Source of the DNA: Plantibacter elymi (nom. nud.)
GTDB taxonomy: Bacteria > Actinomycetota > Actinomycetes > Actinomycetales > Microbacteriaceae
Direction: 5' to 3'
Assembly (NCBI RefSeq): GCF_900177795.1
Contig: NZ_FXWJ01000002.1
Location: forward strand, 310,001-374,000
DNA length: 64,000 bases
Shown here: positions 8,518 through 17,537 of the stretch, piece by piece
Layout of the letters: each line of letters starts with the position of its first letter
Position numbering within the stretch: the first letter of the stretch is position 1
Made by a program: the position numbers and the translations under genes
The notes under the pieces: generated by a model
The model's input: only the letters and a program-made list of their open reading frames with translations
Databases searched by the model: none
What the model was told of the DNA's origin: nothing

Positions 8518-9504
8518 TCAGCGGCTCGTCTGCAGCGCTGCTCGTGGTTCGGGCAGGTCCAACTCCCCGCGGGCGACGAGCGAACGGACGGACTCGAGGA
8601 CCGCCTCCGTCGAGGTGTAGGCGGGTTCGTATCCGAGCAGCGACCGTGCCTTGTCGATCGACGCGCAGTGGCTCCGGACCAGGTGCTCCCAGGTGGTGTC
8701 GGCGTGCTCCGTCGGTGTCTCGGCTCGGAACTGCTCCCAGGTCACCGACTCGAGGTCGGCCGAGCGTCCGAACCAGCCGGCGACGACGTCGGCATAGCCG
8801 CGGACGGTCACCGCTGCGGCCGAGGTGACGTTGAGGTCCTCGCCGGCGACACGATCCCGGTTCGCGACGGCGAGCTCGAACGCCTGCGCGACGTCGTCGG
8901 CGTGCACGTGGTGCAGCAGCTCGGCACCGAGTCCGGGGATGCGCAGCGGTGAACCGAGTGCGAGGGTCCGCCAGACCCCGGGGTCGAGGTTGCCCAACGG
9001 ATTGATGGGCGCCCACCCCGGTCCGACGATGTGCCCGGGATGCAGGGAGGTCGTCACCAGTCCGCCGTCGGCGGTCTCCTGCTGGAGCAGCCGGGCGATC
9101 TGGTCCTTCTGGACTCCGTAGTCGCCGAACGGCGCCGTCCCGGAGCCCTCGACGATGGGGACGGACGCGCTGGGACCGTAGCGCCAGATCGATCCGCAGT
9201 GGAGCAGCTGACCCGTGTTGCCGCGCAGTCCCTCGACGAGCGCCGTCGCCGAAGCGACCGTGAAGCAGACCAGATCGATGACGACGTCCGGGCCGAGGTC
9301 CGCGACGCGTCGCGCGAAGACACCCTCCCGGTCCTCGGCCTCCCGATCGGCCCGGATCCGCTCGACCTGGTCCCACTCGGGCGCGTCCGTGTACGGTGAC
9401 CGATCGCCGCGGCTCACGCTCACGACCTCATGGCCGGCCCGGACGAGTCGTGGGACGAGGAAGGTGCCGATGTGGCCGGTCCCGCCGATGACGACGATGC
9501 GCAT
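8518..9504 (-). CDS. NAD-dependent epimerase/dehydratase (extended SDR)
   Basis: A 328-residue extended short-chain dehydrogenase/reductase. It opens MRIVVIGGTGHIGTFLVPRL, with the GGTGHIG dinucleotide-binding loop, and a later LHPGHIVGPGW segment typical of NAD(P)-dependent epimerase-like proteins. In place of the usual YxxxK, the corresponding region reads GDYGVQKDQIARLL (Y..xK arrangement retained). The substrate, probably a nucleotide sugar or isoprenoid-type ketone, cannot be told. The ATG at 9504 is preceded by GGAGGAACACC, which settles the start over an ATG 21 bp upstream. Confidence 0.82.
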   Translation of the reverse strand: MRIVVIGGTGHIGTFLVPRLVRAGHEVVSVSRGDRSPYTDAPEWDQVERIRADREAEDREGVFARRVADLGPDVVIDLVCFTVASATALVEGLRGNTGQLLHCGSIWRYGPSASVPIVEGSGTAPFGDYGVQKDQIARLLQQETADGGLVTTSLHPGHIVGPGWAPINPLGNLDPGVWRTLALGSPLRIPGLGAELLHHVHADDVAQAFELAVANRDRVAGEDLNVTSAAAVTVRGYADVVAGWFGRSADLESVTWEQFRAETPTEHADTTWEHLVRSHCASIDKARSLLGYEPAYTSTEAVLESVRSLVARGELDLPEPRAALQTSR

Positions 9505-9615
9505 GGTGTTCCTCCGTTCGCGCACGACGACGGCGTCGACGGGTGCGCTCTCCGGGAACGCTAACGGACCGGACCGTTCGACGCACGCCCTTGCGGGAGG
9601 CGACGTCGCGACCCG

Positions 9616-10038
9616 CTAGTCGTCGGAGGGACGTCGTCGTTGCTGTTTGGTGGCGCTCCGCTGCTGTTTCGCGGCGAGGTGGCGTCGTGCCGATCCGCGG
9701 GTCGGACGCGTGGGTCGGCGCGTCGGCGCCGGCGGCGCGAGTGCCGACCTGATGCGTGTCGCGAGCGCTTCGAGCGCGAGTTCGCGGTTCCGGAGCTGCG
9801 ATCGCTCGCGGGAGACGGTCACGGTGATGGCGCCGCCGACCAGCCGAGCGCCGAGCCGCTCGAGCAGTCGGTCGCGCTGCTCGTCGGTGAGGACGGCCGA
9901 CTCGGCCACACTCCACGTCAATTGGACACGGCTGTCGGAGGTGTTGACGTGCTGTCCGCCCGGGCCGGACGACCGGGAGAAACGCCACTGCAGCTCGGCT
10001 GCTGGGATCGTCAGTCCGGGCGACACCTCGAGGTCCAT
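9616..10038 (-). CDS. arfB: Alternative ribosome-rescue peptidyl-tRNA hydrolase ArfB
   Basis: A 140-residue class I release-factor-like protein. SRSSGPGGQHVNTSDSRV carries the catalytic GGQ (G27-G28-Q29). The globular part ends near 105 and is followed by a basic tail rich in K/R/Q (RRHLAAKQQRSATKQQRRR) that in ArfB inserts into the empty mRNA channel of stalled ribosomes. The protein hydrolyses peptidyl-tRNA on ribosomes lacking a stop codon in the A site. Length equals E. coli ArfB. It is divergent from the lipid kinase gene, with 79 bp between starts. Confidence 0.92.
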   Translation of the reverse strand: MDLEVSPGLTIPAAELQWRFSRSSGPGGQHVNTSDSRVQLTWSVAESAVLTDEQRDRLLERLGARLVGGAITVTVSRERSQLRNRELALEALATRIRSALAPPAPTRRPTRPTRGSARRHLAAKQQRSATKQQRRRPSDD

Positions 10039-10117
10039 GGGGCAAGCGTCTCACGAACCCGCGGCACGGCTCGCGTCCACCGCTGGTTCCGAGCCGGTGC
10101 CTCCTATCCTTGACGCT

Positions 10118-11125
10118 GTGAACGAAGGACCAGCCGAACGCGGACGTCGACGCGCAGCCGTCGTCGTCAATCCCTCCAAGGTCGACATCAAGGTCCTCCG
10201 CTCGGCCGTCGCAGCCGCTGAATCGACGCACGGACTGGCACCCTCCACCTGGCACGAGACGAGCGCCGACGACGACGGCCGGGGTGCGTCCGCGGCGGCG
10301 ATCGCCTCGGCACCCTCGGTCATCCTGGTCGCGGGAGGCGACGGGACGCTGCGGGTCGCCGCCGAAGCCATCGCATCCACCGGCATCCCCCTCGGGCTCC
10401 TCCCGGCCGGAACGGGCAACCTCTTCGCCCGAGCGCTCGGCCTGCCGTTGGGCGACCTCAAGCGGTCGGTCGACATCGCCTGTTCAGGGCGTGACCAGGT
10501 GGTCGACGTCGGTCAGGTCAGTCTCGGGCGCAGCGACGGCACGAACCGGGACGAGGTCTTCCTCGTCATGGCCGGCATCGGCCTCGACGCGCACATGGCC
10601 GGCCACACCAACGAGCGACTGAAGCGACGGATCGGCTGGCTCGCCTACTCCGATCCGATCGCGCGGAGCATCATCGGCAACCGGCAGTTCGACCTGCACT
10701 ATCGGCTCGACAACCGTCCGGAGGCGGCTGCCCGAGCGCACACGATCATCGTCGGGAACTCCGGCACGCTCACCGGTGGGGTCCTGCTGCTCCCCGAGGC
10801 CGTCGTGGACGACGGCCTACTCGATGCCGTCATGCTGCGCCCGGGAAAGGGTCCGGGTTGGGGCAACATCGGCTACCGCCTGACGTTCAACCGGATGCTG
10901 CACCGCACGCGGTTCGGCCGACTGGTCGGTCAATTCTCGCCGAAGGCACGCGCGATCAGCTACGCACAGGCACGGACGATGCACCTCCGACTCGAGGAGC
11001 CGCAGGAGATTCAGCTCGACGGCGACTCGCACGGTTCGGTGATCTCGGTCTCGCTGACGAACCTGCACCACGCCCTGATCGTGCGGGTCCCGAGCGGCCC
11101 GGCTGCGCGCCCCGGCGGGCGCTGA
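10118..11125 (+). CDS. Diacylglycerol kinase-family lipid kinase
   Basis: A 335-residue DAGK/YegS/BmrU-type kinase. It starts with the AVVVNPSK strand. The nucleotide-binding loop LVAGGDGTLRVAAEAI holds the hallmark GGDGT, followed by PLGLLPAGTGNLFARALGLP, and the C-terminal half is the beta-sandwich ending in a DGD motif (IQLDGDSHG). It phosphorylates a lipid such as diacylglycerol or a sphingoid/isoprenoid alcohol at the membrane face. The GTG at 10118 is chosen because TATCCT (10105-10110) ends exactly 7 nt upstream with no ribosome site, a leaderless promoter; longer in-frame reading overlaps the arfB antisense strand. Confidence 0.88.
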   Translation: MNEGPAERGRRRAAVVVNPSKVDIKVLRSAVAAAESTHGLAPSTWHETSADDDGRGASAAAIASAPSVILVAGGDGTLRVAAEAIASTGIPLGLLPAGTGNLFARALGLPLGDLKRSVDIACSGRDQVVDVGQVSLGRSDGTNRDEVFLVMAGIGLDAHMAGHTNERLKRRIGWLAYSDPIARSIIGNRQFDLHYRLDNRPEAAARAHTIIVGNSGTLTGGVLLLPEAVVDDGLLDAVMLRPGKGPGWGNIGYRLTFNRMLHRTRFGRLVGQFSPKARAISYAQARTMHLRLEEPQEIQLDGDSHGSVISVSLTNLHHALIVRVPSGPAARPGGR

Positions 11126-11132
11126 CCACCGG

Positions 11133-11843
11133 CTACGACGCCGCGTCGGTGGGAGCGGCCTCGGGGTCGATCGACGCCGCGAGCCGGTCGATCCGCTCGA
11201 GGGCGCGGTCGAACACGGGGACCAGTTCCCAGAGGCGCGGCTCGTCGGCGCGGACCTCTTCGAGGGAGGCGTGTGCGCTGCGGACCGAACCGAGATCGAA
11301 GCTGACGTTGGTCCGCGCTCCCGTGATCGCGGCACGGAGTGCACCGATCGCCACCGCCACGTCGGCGATCAGCGCCGGGTTGCCGTGCACGGTCAGCCAG
11401 GCGAGATCGTCGATCGCGTCGACGGCATGCTCCCCGAGCCGCGCGGAGGCCGCGGCCGCCTCGATGGACGCGGCACGGATCGCTTCGTCGCGTTCGACGC
11501 CGGCCGGGAGCCGGAAGGCACTGCCGAACGCTCGCGAGGCATGGGCGTCCTCGTCGGCCAGACGCAACGCCAGCTCGGAGCGTGCCTCAGCGCGAGCGCG
11601 GAGTGCGGCGATCGTCGCCTCGGCCTTGGATCCGTTCTCGTCCTGCCCGCTCGCGTCCTCGGCGACATGCGTGGCCCGGGTGTAGCCGGCGACCATCGCG
11701 GTGAGACCGGCCGCGATCGCCAGCATGAGTCCGGATGCGGCCCCGCCGCCGGGGTTCCCGGTCGCCGTACCGAGCGCCTGCATCCAGGTCGACACGCTCG
11801 AATGCTCCGTCGACACCTCGTCGGTGTCCGATGATCCCGTCAT
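11133..11843 (-). CDS. Cyclodeaminase/cyclohydrolase-family protein
   Basis: A 236-residue all-helical protein of the formiminotransferase-cyclodeaminase (FTCD_C) family. TATGNPGGGAASGLMLAIAA is the family's 'PGGGSxAA' motif, and a long helix with MVAGYTRAT follows. In the known family it removes ammonia from 5-formimino-tetrahydrofolate or hydrolyses methenyl-THF; the bacterial stand-alone version often sits with folate enzymes, not seen here. I chose the second ATG (11843) because GGGAG lies 10 nt before it, while it is only 1 nt before the first ATG (11852). It converges on the lipid kinase gene with 7 bp between stops. Confidence 0.8.
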   Translation of the reverse strand: MTGSSDTDEVSTEHSSVSTWMQALGTATGNPGGGAASGLMLAIAAGLTAMVAGYTRATHVAEDASGQDENGSKAEATIAALRARAEARSELALRLADEDAHASRAFGSAFRLPAGVERDEAIRAASIEAAAASARLGEHAVDAIDDLAWLTVHGNPALIADVAVAIGALRAAITGARTNVSFDLGSVRSAHASLEEVRADEPRLWELVPVFDRALERIDRLAASIDPEAAPTDAAS

Positions 11844-11867
11844 GGCGACCATTCTCCCGCGTCAGCG

Positions 11868-12878
11868 TCAGCTCGAGGCGCGGACGATGAGTTCGGTCGG
11901 GAACTCCGCCCGGTCCCCTGGATCCGTCCCGGGTTCCGCCTCGAGGACGAGCTGGACCGCACGCGCGGCCATCGCACGCATCGGCTGTCGCACCGTCGTC
12001 ATCGGCGGCGGCATCAACCTGGACTGCGGGAGGTCGTCGAAGCCGACGACCCTGATGTCGTCGGGGATGCGGAGCTGCAGTTCTTCAGCGGCCCGGTAGA
12101 CGCCGTAGGCCATCTCGTCGTTGCAGCTGAACACCCCGATCGGGAGGCCCCCCTGCCTGAGCAGCTTGCGCACGGAGACGAACGCACTCTCCGAGGACCA
12201 GGGAGACGAGATCTCCTCGACCGTCGCCCCGTCGGCGTGCCGTTCGACCGCCGCTCGGAAACCGGCCTCCCTCGCGCGACCGAACCGGTACTTCGGCCGA
12301 CCGGTGATGATGAGGAACCGACGTGTTCCCCGCCGGGCGAGGTGCCGACCCGCGTCGAAGCCGCCCTGCCAGTCGGTGGACCCGACGCTCGGCAGACTCC
12401 GCGCCGGCTCCGCACGCGGATCGAGGAGCGCGACGGGGATGTTGGCCGAGGCGAGGATGTCGAGCTGGGAGACATTGGGACGGATGAGGCACACGACGAC
12501 ACCGGCCGAACCCCGCGCGCGTGCCCGACTGGGCCAGTCGTCGACCATCGACTCGCTCTCCGGCGTGAGCACCAGGTCGTAGTTCGCCGCAGCGGCCGCC
12601 CGCCGCACACTCGTCACGACCGTGTTCGCCCAGGGGTCGTCCCACTGACTCATCGCCAGGTCGAGCAGGCGCGGGACCGAGCGAGGTCGGCCGCGACGCT
12701 GTGCTGCTCGGTCGTACCCGAGGTCGTGCGCTGCAGCGAGGATGCGGTCCCGGGTGTCCGGGGACGCATGGCGCTTCCCGGCGAGCACCCGGGAGACGAG
12801 TGACACGGAGCATCCCGACTTCGCGGCGACGTCGGCGAGCGTCACGTTGAGGTCGTCCCGCTCCGGCGTCGTCGTCAT
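11868..12878 (-). CDS. LacI-family transcriptional regulator (glycan locus, distal)
   Basis: A 336-residue LacI/GalR repressor. The HTH at about 10-30 (TLADVAAKSGCSVSLVSRVL) is followed by the hinge helix region (AHDLGYDRAAQ), and a periplasmic-binding-like ligand domain runs to the end with the PDDIRVVGFDDLPQSRLMPP segment typical of the family. It is the last gene of the leftward glycan operon (49 bp after GH127), so it probably senses a sugar produced by these hydrolases. The start could be 12878 or 12896; neither has a clean ribosome site. A second LacI gene heads the rightward arm, giving the locus two candidate repressors. Confidence 0.88.
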   Translation of the reverse strand: MTTTPERDDLNVTLADVAAKSGCSVSLVSRVLAGKRHASPDTRDRILAAAHDLGYDRAAQRRGRPRSVPRLLDLAMSQWDDPWANTVVTSVRRAAAAANYDLVLTPESESMVDDWPSRARARGSAGVVVCLIRPNVSQLDILASANIPVALLDPRAEPARSLPSVGSTDWQGGFDAGRHLARRGTRRFLIITGRPKYRFGRAREAGFRAAVERHADGATVEEISSPWSSESAFVSVRKLLRQGGLPIGVFSCNDEMAYGVYRAAEELQLRIPDDIRVVGFDDLPQSRLMPPPMTTVRQPMRAMAARAVQLVLEAEPGTDPGDRAEFPTELIVRASS

Positions 12879-12927
12879 GGCTCCATGGTCCCGCATCCCG
12901 GGGTGCTGTGCGCGCCGGTCTCGGTGG

Positions 12928-15180
12928 TCAGGCGCCCTCGGCGGTCAACACTCGGAGCTCGGTGCACCGCGGGGTCTCGCGATCCGGCTGCGCGACGAGC
13001 GCGAACCGCCGGACACCCCACCCGGCGCTGGTCGGCGTCAGTGGGTACTCCGCCCACTCCAGGTCGTCGTCTCGCCCGCCCTCCTGCGGAGCGACCGGCG
13101 AGCCGTCGATCTCCAGGGTGAAACCGTGGCCAGCCGGGTCGTGCAGCCAGGTCACTCTGACGACCCGGCCGAGGAGATGCGGGTCGACGAGCGTCACGGA
13201 CAGACGCTCGGCCGTGCTCCGCCAGCGGACACCACCCACCGCGCCGCTGGCGCTGGCCACTCCCTCGAATCCGTGATCCGCCTCCGGCTGCTGCTCGCCC
13301 AGAGCGACCCGGTCGACCGTCCGTCCGTCGATGCTCGCGGCGCGTCGGTCCCGCTCGACCAAGGCCGTGCGGCGCCGAGCGACGGCATCCTCGTCCGCCG
13401 TGGACGCCACGGGGAACGTGACGGTGTACCGCGCGTCGTGCAGCCCGGCGAAGGGTTCCAACGGGATCGGTCCTCGGTCGGAGTCGATCCGGAGTCGCCC
13501 GTCGGCGTCCCGGTAGGGCACAGCCGACCGCGGGACGATCGGTGCCGAGGCGAGCGGGGTGAGCGGGCCGACGGCGGTATGCGGGGCGTGGGCGCGTCGG
13601 GCCAGCACCACGTCGGTCGGCAGCGACTCGCCACGGGCGGCCAGGACGGACGGACCCCAGAGGAGCGAGGTCCAGTCCGAGCCGTCCGGGTACGGTTCCG
13701 CACGACCGCCCATGGTGAGCTCGAATGACACCGTGTCGCCGTCGCTCCACTCACGATCCAGGACGAGATGGCCGCGTTCGAGTTCGGCGGTGACCGGAGC
13801 GCCGTTGAGGAACACCTCGGGTGTCGGATCACTCCACCCGGGGACTCGGACGCGGAGCCGGAACCGCCGCGAGCCGGTGAGCCCGAGGGTGAGTCCAACG
13901 ACGCCGTCGGACGGGAAAGCCGTCCGTTGCTCCAGCTCGAGACCGAGTTCCGGGAGCCGCACGACGGAGGGCGCGAAGAGCTCGACCGACAGCGTGTCGT
14001 CGTCGAACCGGTACAGCGACTCACCGTGTTTCGCGTGGCTCTCCAAGCCGGTCCCGACGCAGCACCAGAAGCTGTGCTCCGGCGCGGAGTAGACGCGGTA
14101 GTGGTCGGGTCGCATCGAGGTGAAGTAGACGAGCCCTCCGTGCTCGGGGTGCTGCGATGACAGGAGGTGGTTGAAGAGGATCCGTTCGAGCGCGTCGGCG
14201 ATCGCCGGGTCGGACTCGTCGGCACTGAGCCGTCGGCCCAGCTTGATGAGGTTGTAGCTGTTGCAGGTCTCCGGCCCCTCCCGATCCTCGGTCATCGGGG
14301 TGAAGTCGTCGATGGCGTGGAAGTGCTCGCGGACACTGTTGCCGCCGATCGCGACCGTGCGCCGGGTCAGGATCGTCTCCCAGGCGAACCGGGCCGCGCG
14401 GGCGAGGGCCGGATCACCGCTTCGTGTGGCGAGCGCGGCGAACCCGACGAACTGCGGGATGCGGGTGTTGGCGTGCAGGCCGGTCAGTTCGTCGGACCGG
14501 CGCGACAGCGGTTCGCTGAGGGCGGTGGACGTGAAGCGGGCCGCCATCGCGAGATGGCGGGGATCGCCCGTGAGGTCGAAGAGGTCGACGTACGCCTCGT
14601 TCATCCCGCCGATCTCCGTCTCGAGCATGAGCTGGAAGTGCTCGTCGTCGATCCCGGCGGCGAGTTCCTCCCACCAGGTGGCGAGGCGCAGGACGACGTC
14701 CCGTGCCACATGATTCCCGGTCAATCGGGCCGCGTCGATGAGACCGGCGTACAGCTTGTGCAGGTTGTACCAGGGCACCCAACGGCCGGCGCGGAAGGTC
14801 GACTCGGTGATCCCCGCTGCGACCTCGGACCAGAGTTCGGCACTTCGAGGGACGCCACCGACGTACCCGGACCCCAGGTGGTCCTGTGCGCGGGCCAGTT
14901 CGGCGACCGTGTACGCGAGCCGGGAGCGCAGGACGTCGTCCCCGGTGGAGGCGACCATCAGGGAGCAGGCCGAGAGGTAGTGCCCGGCGGTGTGGCCGTC
15001 GAGTCCGCGCACCTCCCAGTCGTCGTACGATGCTGCCCGAGGCTCCAGGCCCGCCTCACGGAGGAACGGGGCGAGCAGGCGATCGGGCTCGAGGGCTCGC
15101 AGGTACGCGCGGTCGGCTTCCTGCGCCTGGAACAGTGGCCCGCCCGTGAGGGTGACCTGGGAGATCGGGACGAACGGCAT
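12928..15180 (-). CDS. GH127/GH146-type beta-L-arabinofuranosidase
   Basis: A 750-residue (alpha/alpha)6-barrel glycosidase of the DUF1680/HypBA1 group. Catalytic-site residues are visible: GPETCNSYN (E304, C306) and FWCCVGTGLESH (C373-C374), equivalent to the Glu/Cys cluster that binds zinc and carries the cysteine nucleophile in HypBA1. Known members remove beta-L-arabinofuranose from hydroxyproline-linked or pectic arabino-oligosaccharides. A C-terminal region (about 620-750) carries an extra beta-rich module. There is no signal peptide, so it acts in the cytoplasm. It begins 2 bp after the GH3 stop, so the two are co-translated. Confidence 0.85.
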   Translation of the reverse strand: MPFVPISQVTLTGGPLFQAQEADRAYLRALEPDRLLAPFLREAGLEPRAASYDDWEVRGLDGHTAGHYLSACSLMVASTGDDVLRSRLAYTVAELARAQDHLGSGYVGGVPRSAELWSEVAAGITESTFRAGRWVPWYNLHKLYAGLIDAARLTGNHVARDVVLRLATWWEELAAGIDDEHFQLMLETEIGGMNEAYVDLFDLTGDPRHLAMAARFTSTALSEPLSRRSDELTGLHANTRIPQFVGFAALATRSGDPALARAARFAWETILTRRTVAIGGNSVREHFHAIDDFTPMTEDREGPETCNSYNLIKLGRRLSADESDPAIADALERILFNHLLSSQHPEHGGLVYFTSMRPDHYRVYSAPEHSFWCCVGTGLESHAKHGESLYRFDDDTLSVELFAPSVVRLPELGLELEQRTAFPSDGVVGLTLGLTGSRRFRLRVRVPGWSDPTPEVFLNGAPVTAELERGHLVLDREWSDGDTVSFELTMGGRAEPYPDGSDWTSLLWGPSVLAARGESLPTDVVLARRAHAPHTAVGPLTPLASAPIVPRSAVPYRDADGRLRIDSDRGPIPLEPFAGLHDARYTVTFPVASTADEDAVARRRTALVERDRRAASIDGRTVDRVALGEQQPEADHGFEGVASASGAVGGVRWRSTAERLSVTLVDPHLLGRVVRVTWLHDPAGHGFTLEIDGSPVAPQEGGRDDDLEWAEYPLTPTSAGWGVRRFALVAQPDRETPRCTELRVLTAEGA

Positions 15181-15182
15181 GG

Positions 15183-17537
15183 TCAGGCCTTCCTCGCGTC
15201 GACGCGCCGCCAGTCCACGCGGAGCTCGCGCGGCCCGACCAGCTCCCGCCTGCTGCCGGTCACCTCGATCGTGTGGGTGAGCGGACGCTCGAGTGCCGAC
15301 GGCCCGGCGGACAGGACGTACGTCCCAGGTTCGACCACCCGGCTGCCGTCGACCCCGGTGAAGGACAAGCGGTCGGCCGACACCGAGAAACGCACCGTGG
15401 CCGACGTCCCGGCAGCGACCGTGAGGCGTGCGAATGCGAGCAGTTCGACCGAGGGACGCACGACGGAGGCGACCGGATCCGTGCCGTAGAGCTGGATCAC
15501 CTCGACGGCGTCGTCGACGCCCATGTTCTGGACGGTGACGTCGACGAGGACCTCACCGTCGACGGCGAGCTCCGCTGCACTCGTGAGCGATCGGTAGCGG
15601 ACGTCCCCGGCGGTGAGGCCGTGACCGAACGGGAAGAGCGGCGTGGGGTCGAGCACGCTGATCCCGCGGGAGGCCAGACCGAGCGGCGGTTGCAGGTACG
15701 TGCCCGGCATGGCCGGTGAGCGAGGGATCTGCACGGGGAGCCGTCCGCTCGGCTGCACCCGGCCGGACAGCAGCCCCGCGACGGCCGCCGCGCCCTCCTG
15801 GCCGGGGAAGAACGCCTGGACCAGGGCATCGGCCCGGTCGTAGTCCCCCAGCGCGTAGGGTCGCCCGGACAGCACGGTCAGGACGACGGGCGTCCCGGTC
15901 GCGAGGACGGCGAGCACGAGATCGTGCTGACCCCCTGGGAGGCGCAGGTCCTCGGCGTCACAGCCTTCTCCCGAGGTGCCATCGCCGAACAGGCCCGCGA
16001 TGTCACCCACGGCCAGTACGACGACGTCGGCCGCACGGGCGGCCTCGACGGCGGCCGGAACGTCCTCCTGACCGATCTCGGTGATGCTGCATCCCGGTTC
16101 GACGACGATGTCCGCCGCGGGGAACTCGGTACGAACCGCGTCCAGGATCGTCGGGATGGTGATGCCGAGATCGTGCCCGGGGTGCTTCGACAGCACGTGG
16201 TTGGGGAACGCGTAGCATCCCACGAGACTGCGGAACTGGTCGGCCGCCGGCCCGATCACGGCGATGCGCGCTGGGGGCCGGAGCGGGAGCACTGCGCGGT
16301 TCCGGAGAAGGACGACCGACTCCTCGGCCAGACGCGTCGCTATGGCGCGGTTTCGGGGGCCGTCGAGATCGGTCGATGCGGCGTGCTCCGGCACGAGCGG
16401 ACTCCCGTCGAGCAGGCCGAGCTCGATCTTCTGCCGCAGGTGCCGGAGCACGGCCCGGTCGACGAGCCGCTCGTCGAGCGCCCCGTCCTGGACCAGCCCG
16501 ACGAGACCGGCGCCGTAGCCGGCGGTCTCCGGGAGCTCGACGTCGATCCCGGCGGTGAGGGCGAGCGCGCCGGCTTCCGTCGCCTCGCTCGCGACGTGGT
16601 GCATCGTCGCGAGGAACGGGATCGCCCAGTAGTCGGCGACGACGGTGCCGTCGAAACCCCAGTCGTCGCGCAGGATACCGGTGAGCAACTCGACACTGGC
16701 GCCCGCGGGGACGCCGTCGAGATCGGTGTAGGCGTTCATCACGCTTCGCGCTCCCCCGAGCCGGATCGCCGTCTCGAACGGCGGAAGCACGATATCGGCG
16801 AGCTCGCGGCGCCCCATGCTCACCGGGGCGTGGTTCTTCGCGCCTCGGGACGCGGCATAGCCGGCGAAGTGCTTGAGCGTCGCCACCACCCCGGACCGCT
16901 CGAGACCACGCACGTACGCGGCGCCGAGCTGACCCACGAGGTAGGGGTCCTCCCCCAGCGTCTCCTCGACCCGGCCCCAGCGGTAGTCGCGCACGACGTC
17001 GAGGACCGGCGCGAGTCCCTGATGGACCCCGACCGAGCGGAGGTCGTCTCCGATCGCCTCCGCCATCCGCTCCACGAGCTCCTCGTCGAACGAGGCGGCC
17101 CAGGCGAGCGGCGTCGGGAAGGCGGTCGCACCGTGCGCGGCGAACCCCGTCAGACACTCCTCGTGCGCGATCGCGGGGATACCGAACCGGTTGCCGGCCA
17201 CGACCTGTCGTTGCCGTTCCCGCAGGCGATCGACGCCCTCGGCCACCGTCACCGGTTCGGTCCCGAAGATGCGCGTCAACTGCCCGAGGCCACCGGTGAA
17301 GTCGCCGGTGGACGCCGATGCCGGCGCAGCCGGGTCGTCGGAGCCGTCCACGCTCGGCGCGAAGTCGCCCGCCGCGTCGGTGAACCAGACCGAACCGAGT
17401 TGCCCGACCTTCTCCTCGAGGGTCATCTCACCGAGGAGTGCTCGCGCCCGCTCGTCGGGTGACGCCCGTCGGTCGTTCCAGATGCCGCGGACGCTGCCCG
17501 ACGTGGTCGGCGTGACGCCGTCGTGTTGCAGGGTCAT
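15183..17537 (-). CDS. GH3 family beta-glycosidase (beta-glucosidase/beta-xylosidase type)
   Basis: A 784-residue GH3 enzyme in the usual order: TIM barrel (about 25-370), alpha/beta sandwich (about 390-590), fibronectin-III-like domain (about 650-750). The nucleophile is D302 in GFDGTVVADYWAIP; K222-H223 in TLKHFAGY and R188/E191 in RWGRVEETLGEDP bind substrate. There is no signal peptide. GH3 includes beta-glucosidases, beta-xylosidases and alpha-L-arabinofuranosidases; this subgroup is often annotated beta-xylosidase/beta-glucosidase, and sequence alone does not decide. The ATG at 17537 overlaps the permease stop (ATGA). An in-frame upward extension to 18314 lies across the permease and is spurious. 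Confidence 0.9.
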   Translation of the reverse strand: MTLQHDGVTPTTSGSVRGIWNDRRASPDERARALLGEMTLEEKVGQLGSVWFTDAAGDFAPSVDGSDDPAAPASASTGDFTGGLGQLTRIFGTEPVTVAEGVDRLRERQRQVVAGNRFGIPAIAHEECLTGFAAHGATAFPTPLAWAASFDEELVERMAEAIGDDLRSVGVHQGLAPVLDVVRDYRWGRVEETLGEDPYLVGQLGAAYVRGLERSGVVATLKHFAGYAASRGAKNHAPVSMGRRELADIVLPPFETAIRLGGARSVMNAYTDLDGVPAGASVELLTGILRDDWGFDGTVVADYWAIPFLATMHHVASEATEAGALALTAGIDVELPETAGYGAGLVGLVQDGALDERLVDRAVLRHLRQKIELGLLDGSPLVPEHAASTDLDGPRNRAIATRLAEESVVLLRNRAVLPLRPPARIAVIGPAADQFRSLVGCYAFPNHVLSKHPGHDLGITIPTILDAVRTEFPAADIVVEPGCSITEIGQEDVPAAVEAARAADVVVLAVGDIAGLFGDGTSGEGCDAEDLRLPGGQHDLVLAVLATGTPVVLTVLSGRPYALGDYDRADALVQAFFPGQEGAAAVAGLLSGRVQPSGRLPVQIPRSPAMPGTYLQPPLGLASRGISVLDPTPLFPFGHGLTAGDVRYRSLTSAAELAVDGEVLVDVTVQNMGVDDAVEVIQLYGTDPVASVVRPSVELLAFARLTVAAGTSATVRFSVSADRLSFTGVDGSRVVEPGTYVLSAGPSALERPLTHTIEVTGSRRELVGPRELRVDWRRVDARKA

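Noticed and set aside
8503-8523. Inverted repeat between the monooxygenase and epimerase stops
   Set aside because: Only five base pairs (CTGAC/GTCAG) with an 11-nt loop; too weak for a terminator.
14167-15489. A 440-codon open frame on the plus strand inside GH127
   Set aside because: Antisense shadow spanning the GH127/GH3 junction, with low-complexity Arg/Gly/Val sequence and no recognisable domain.
15924-17462. A 512-codon open frame on the plus strand inside GH3
   Set aside because: Antisense to a gene with intact GH3 catalytic motifs; no motifs or ribosome site of its own.
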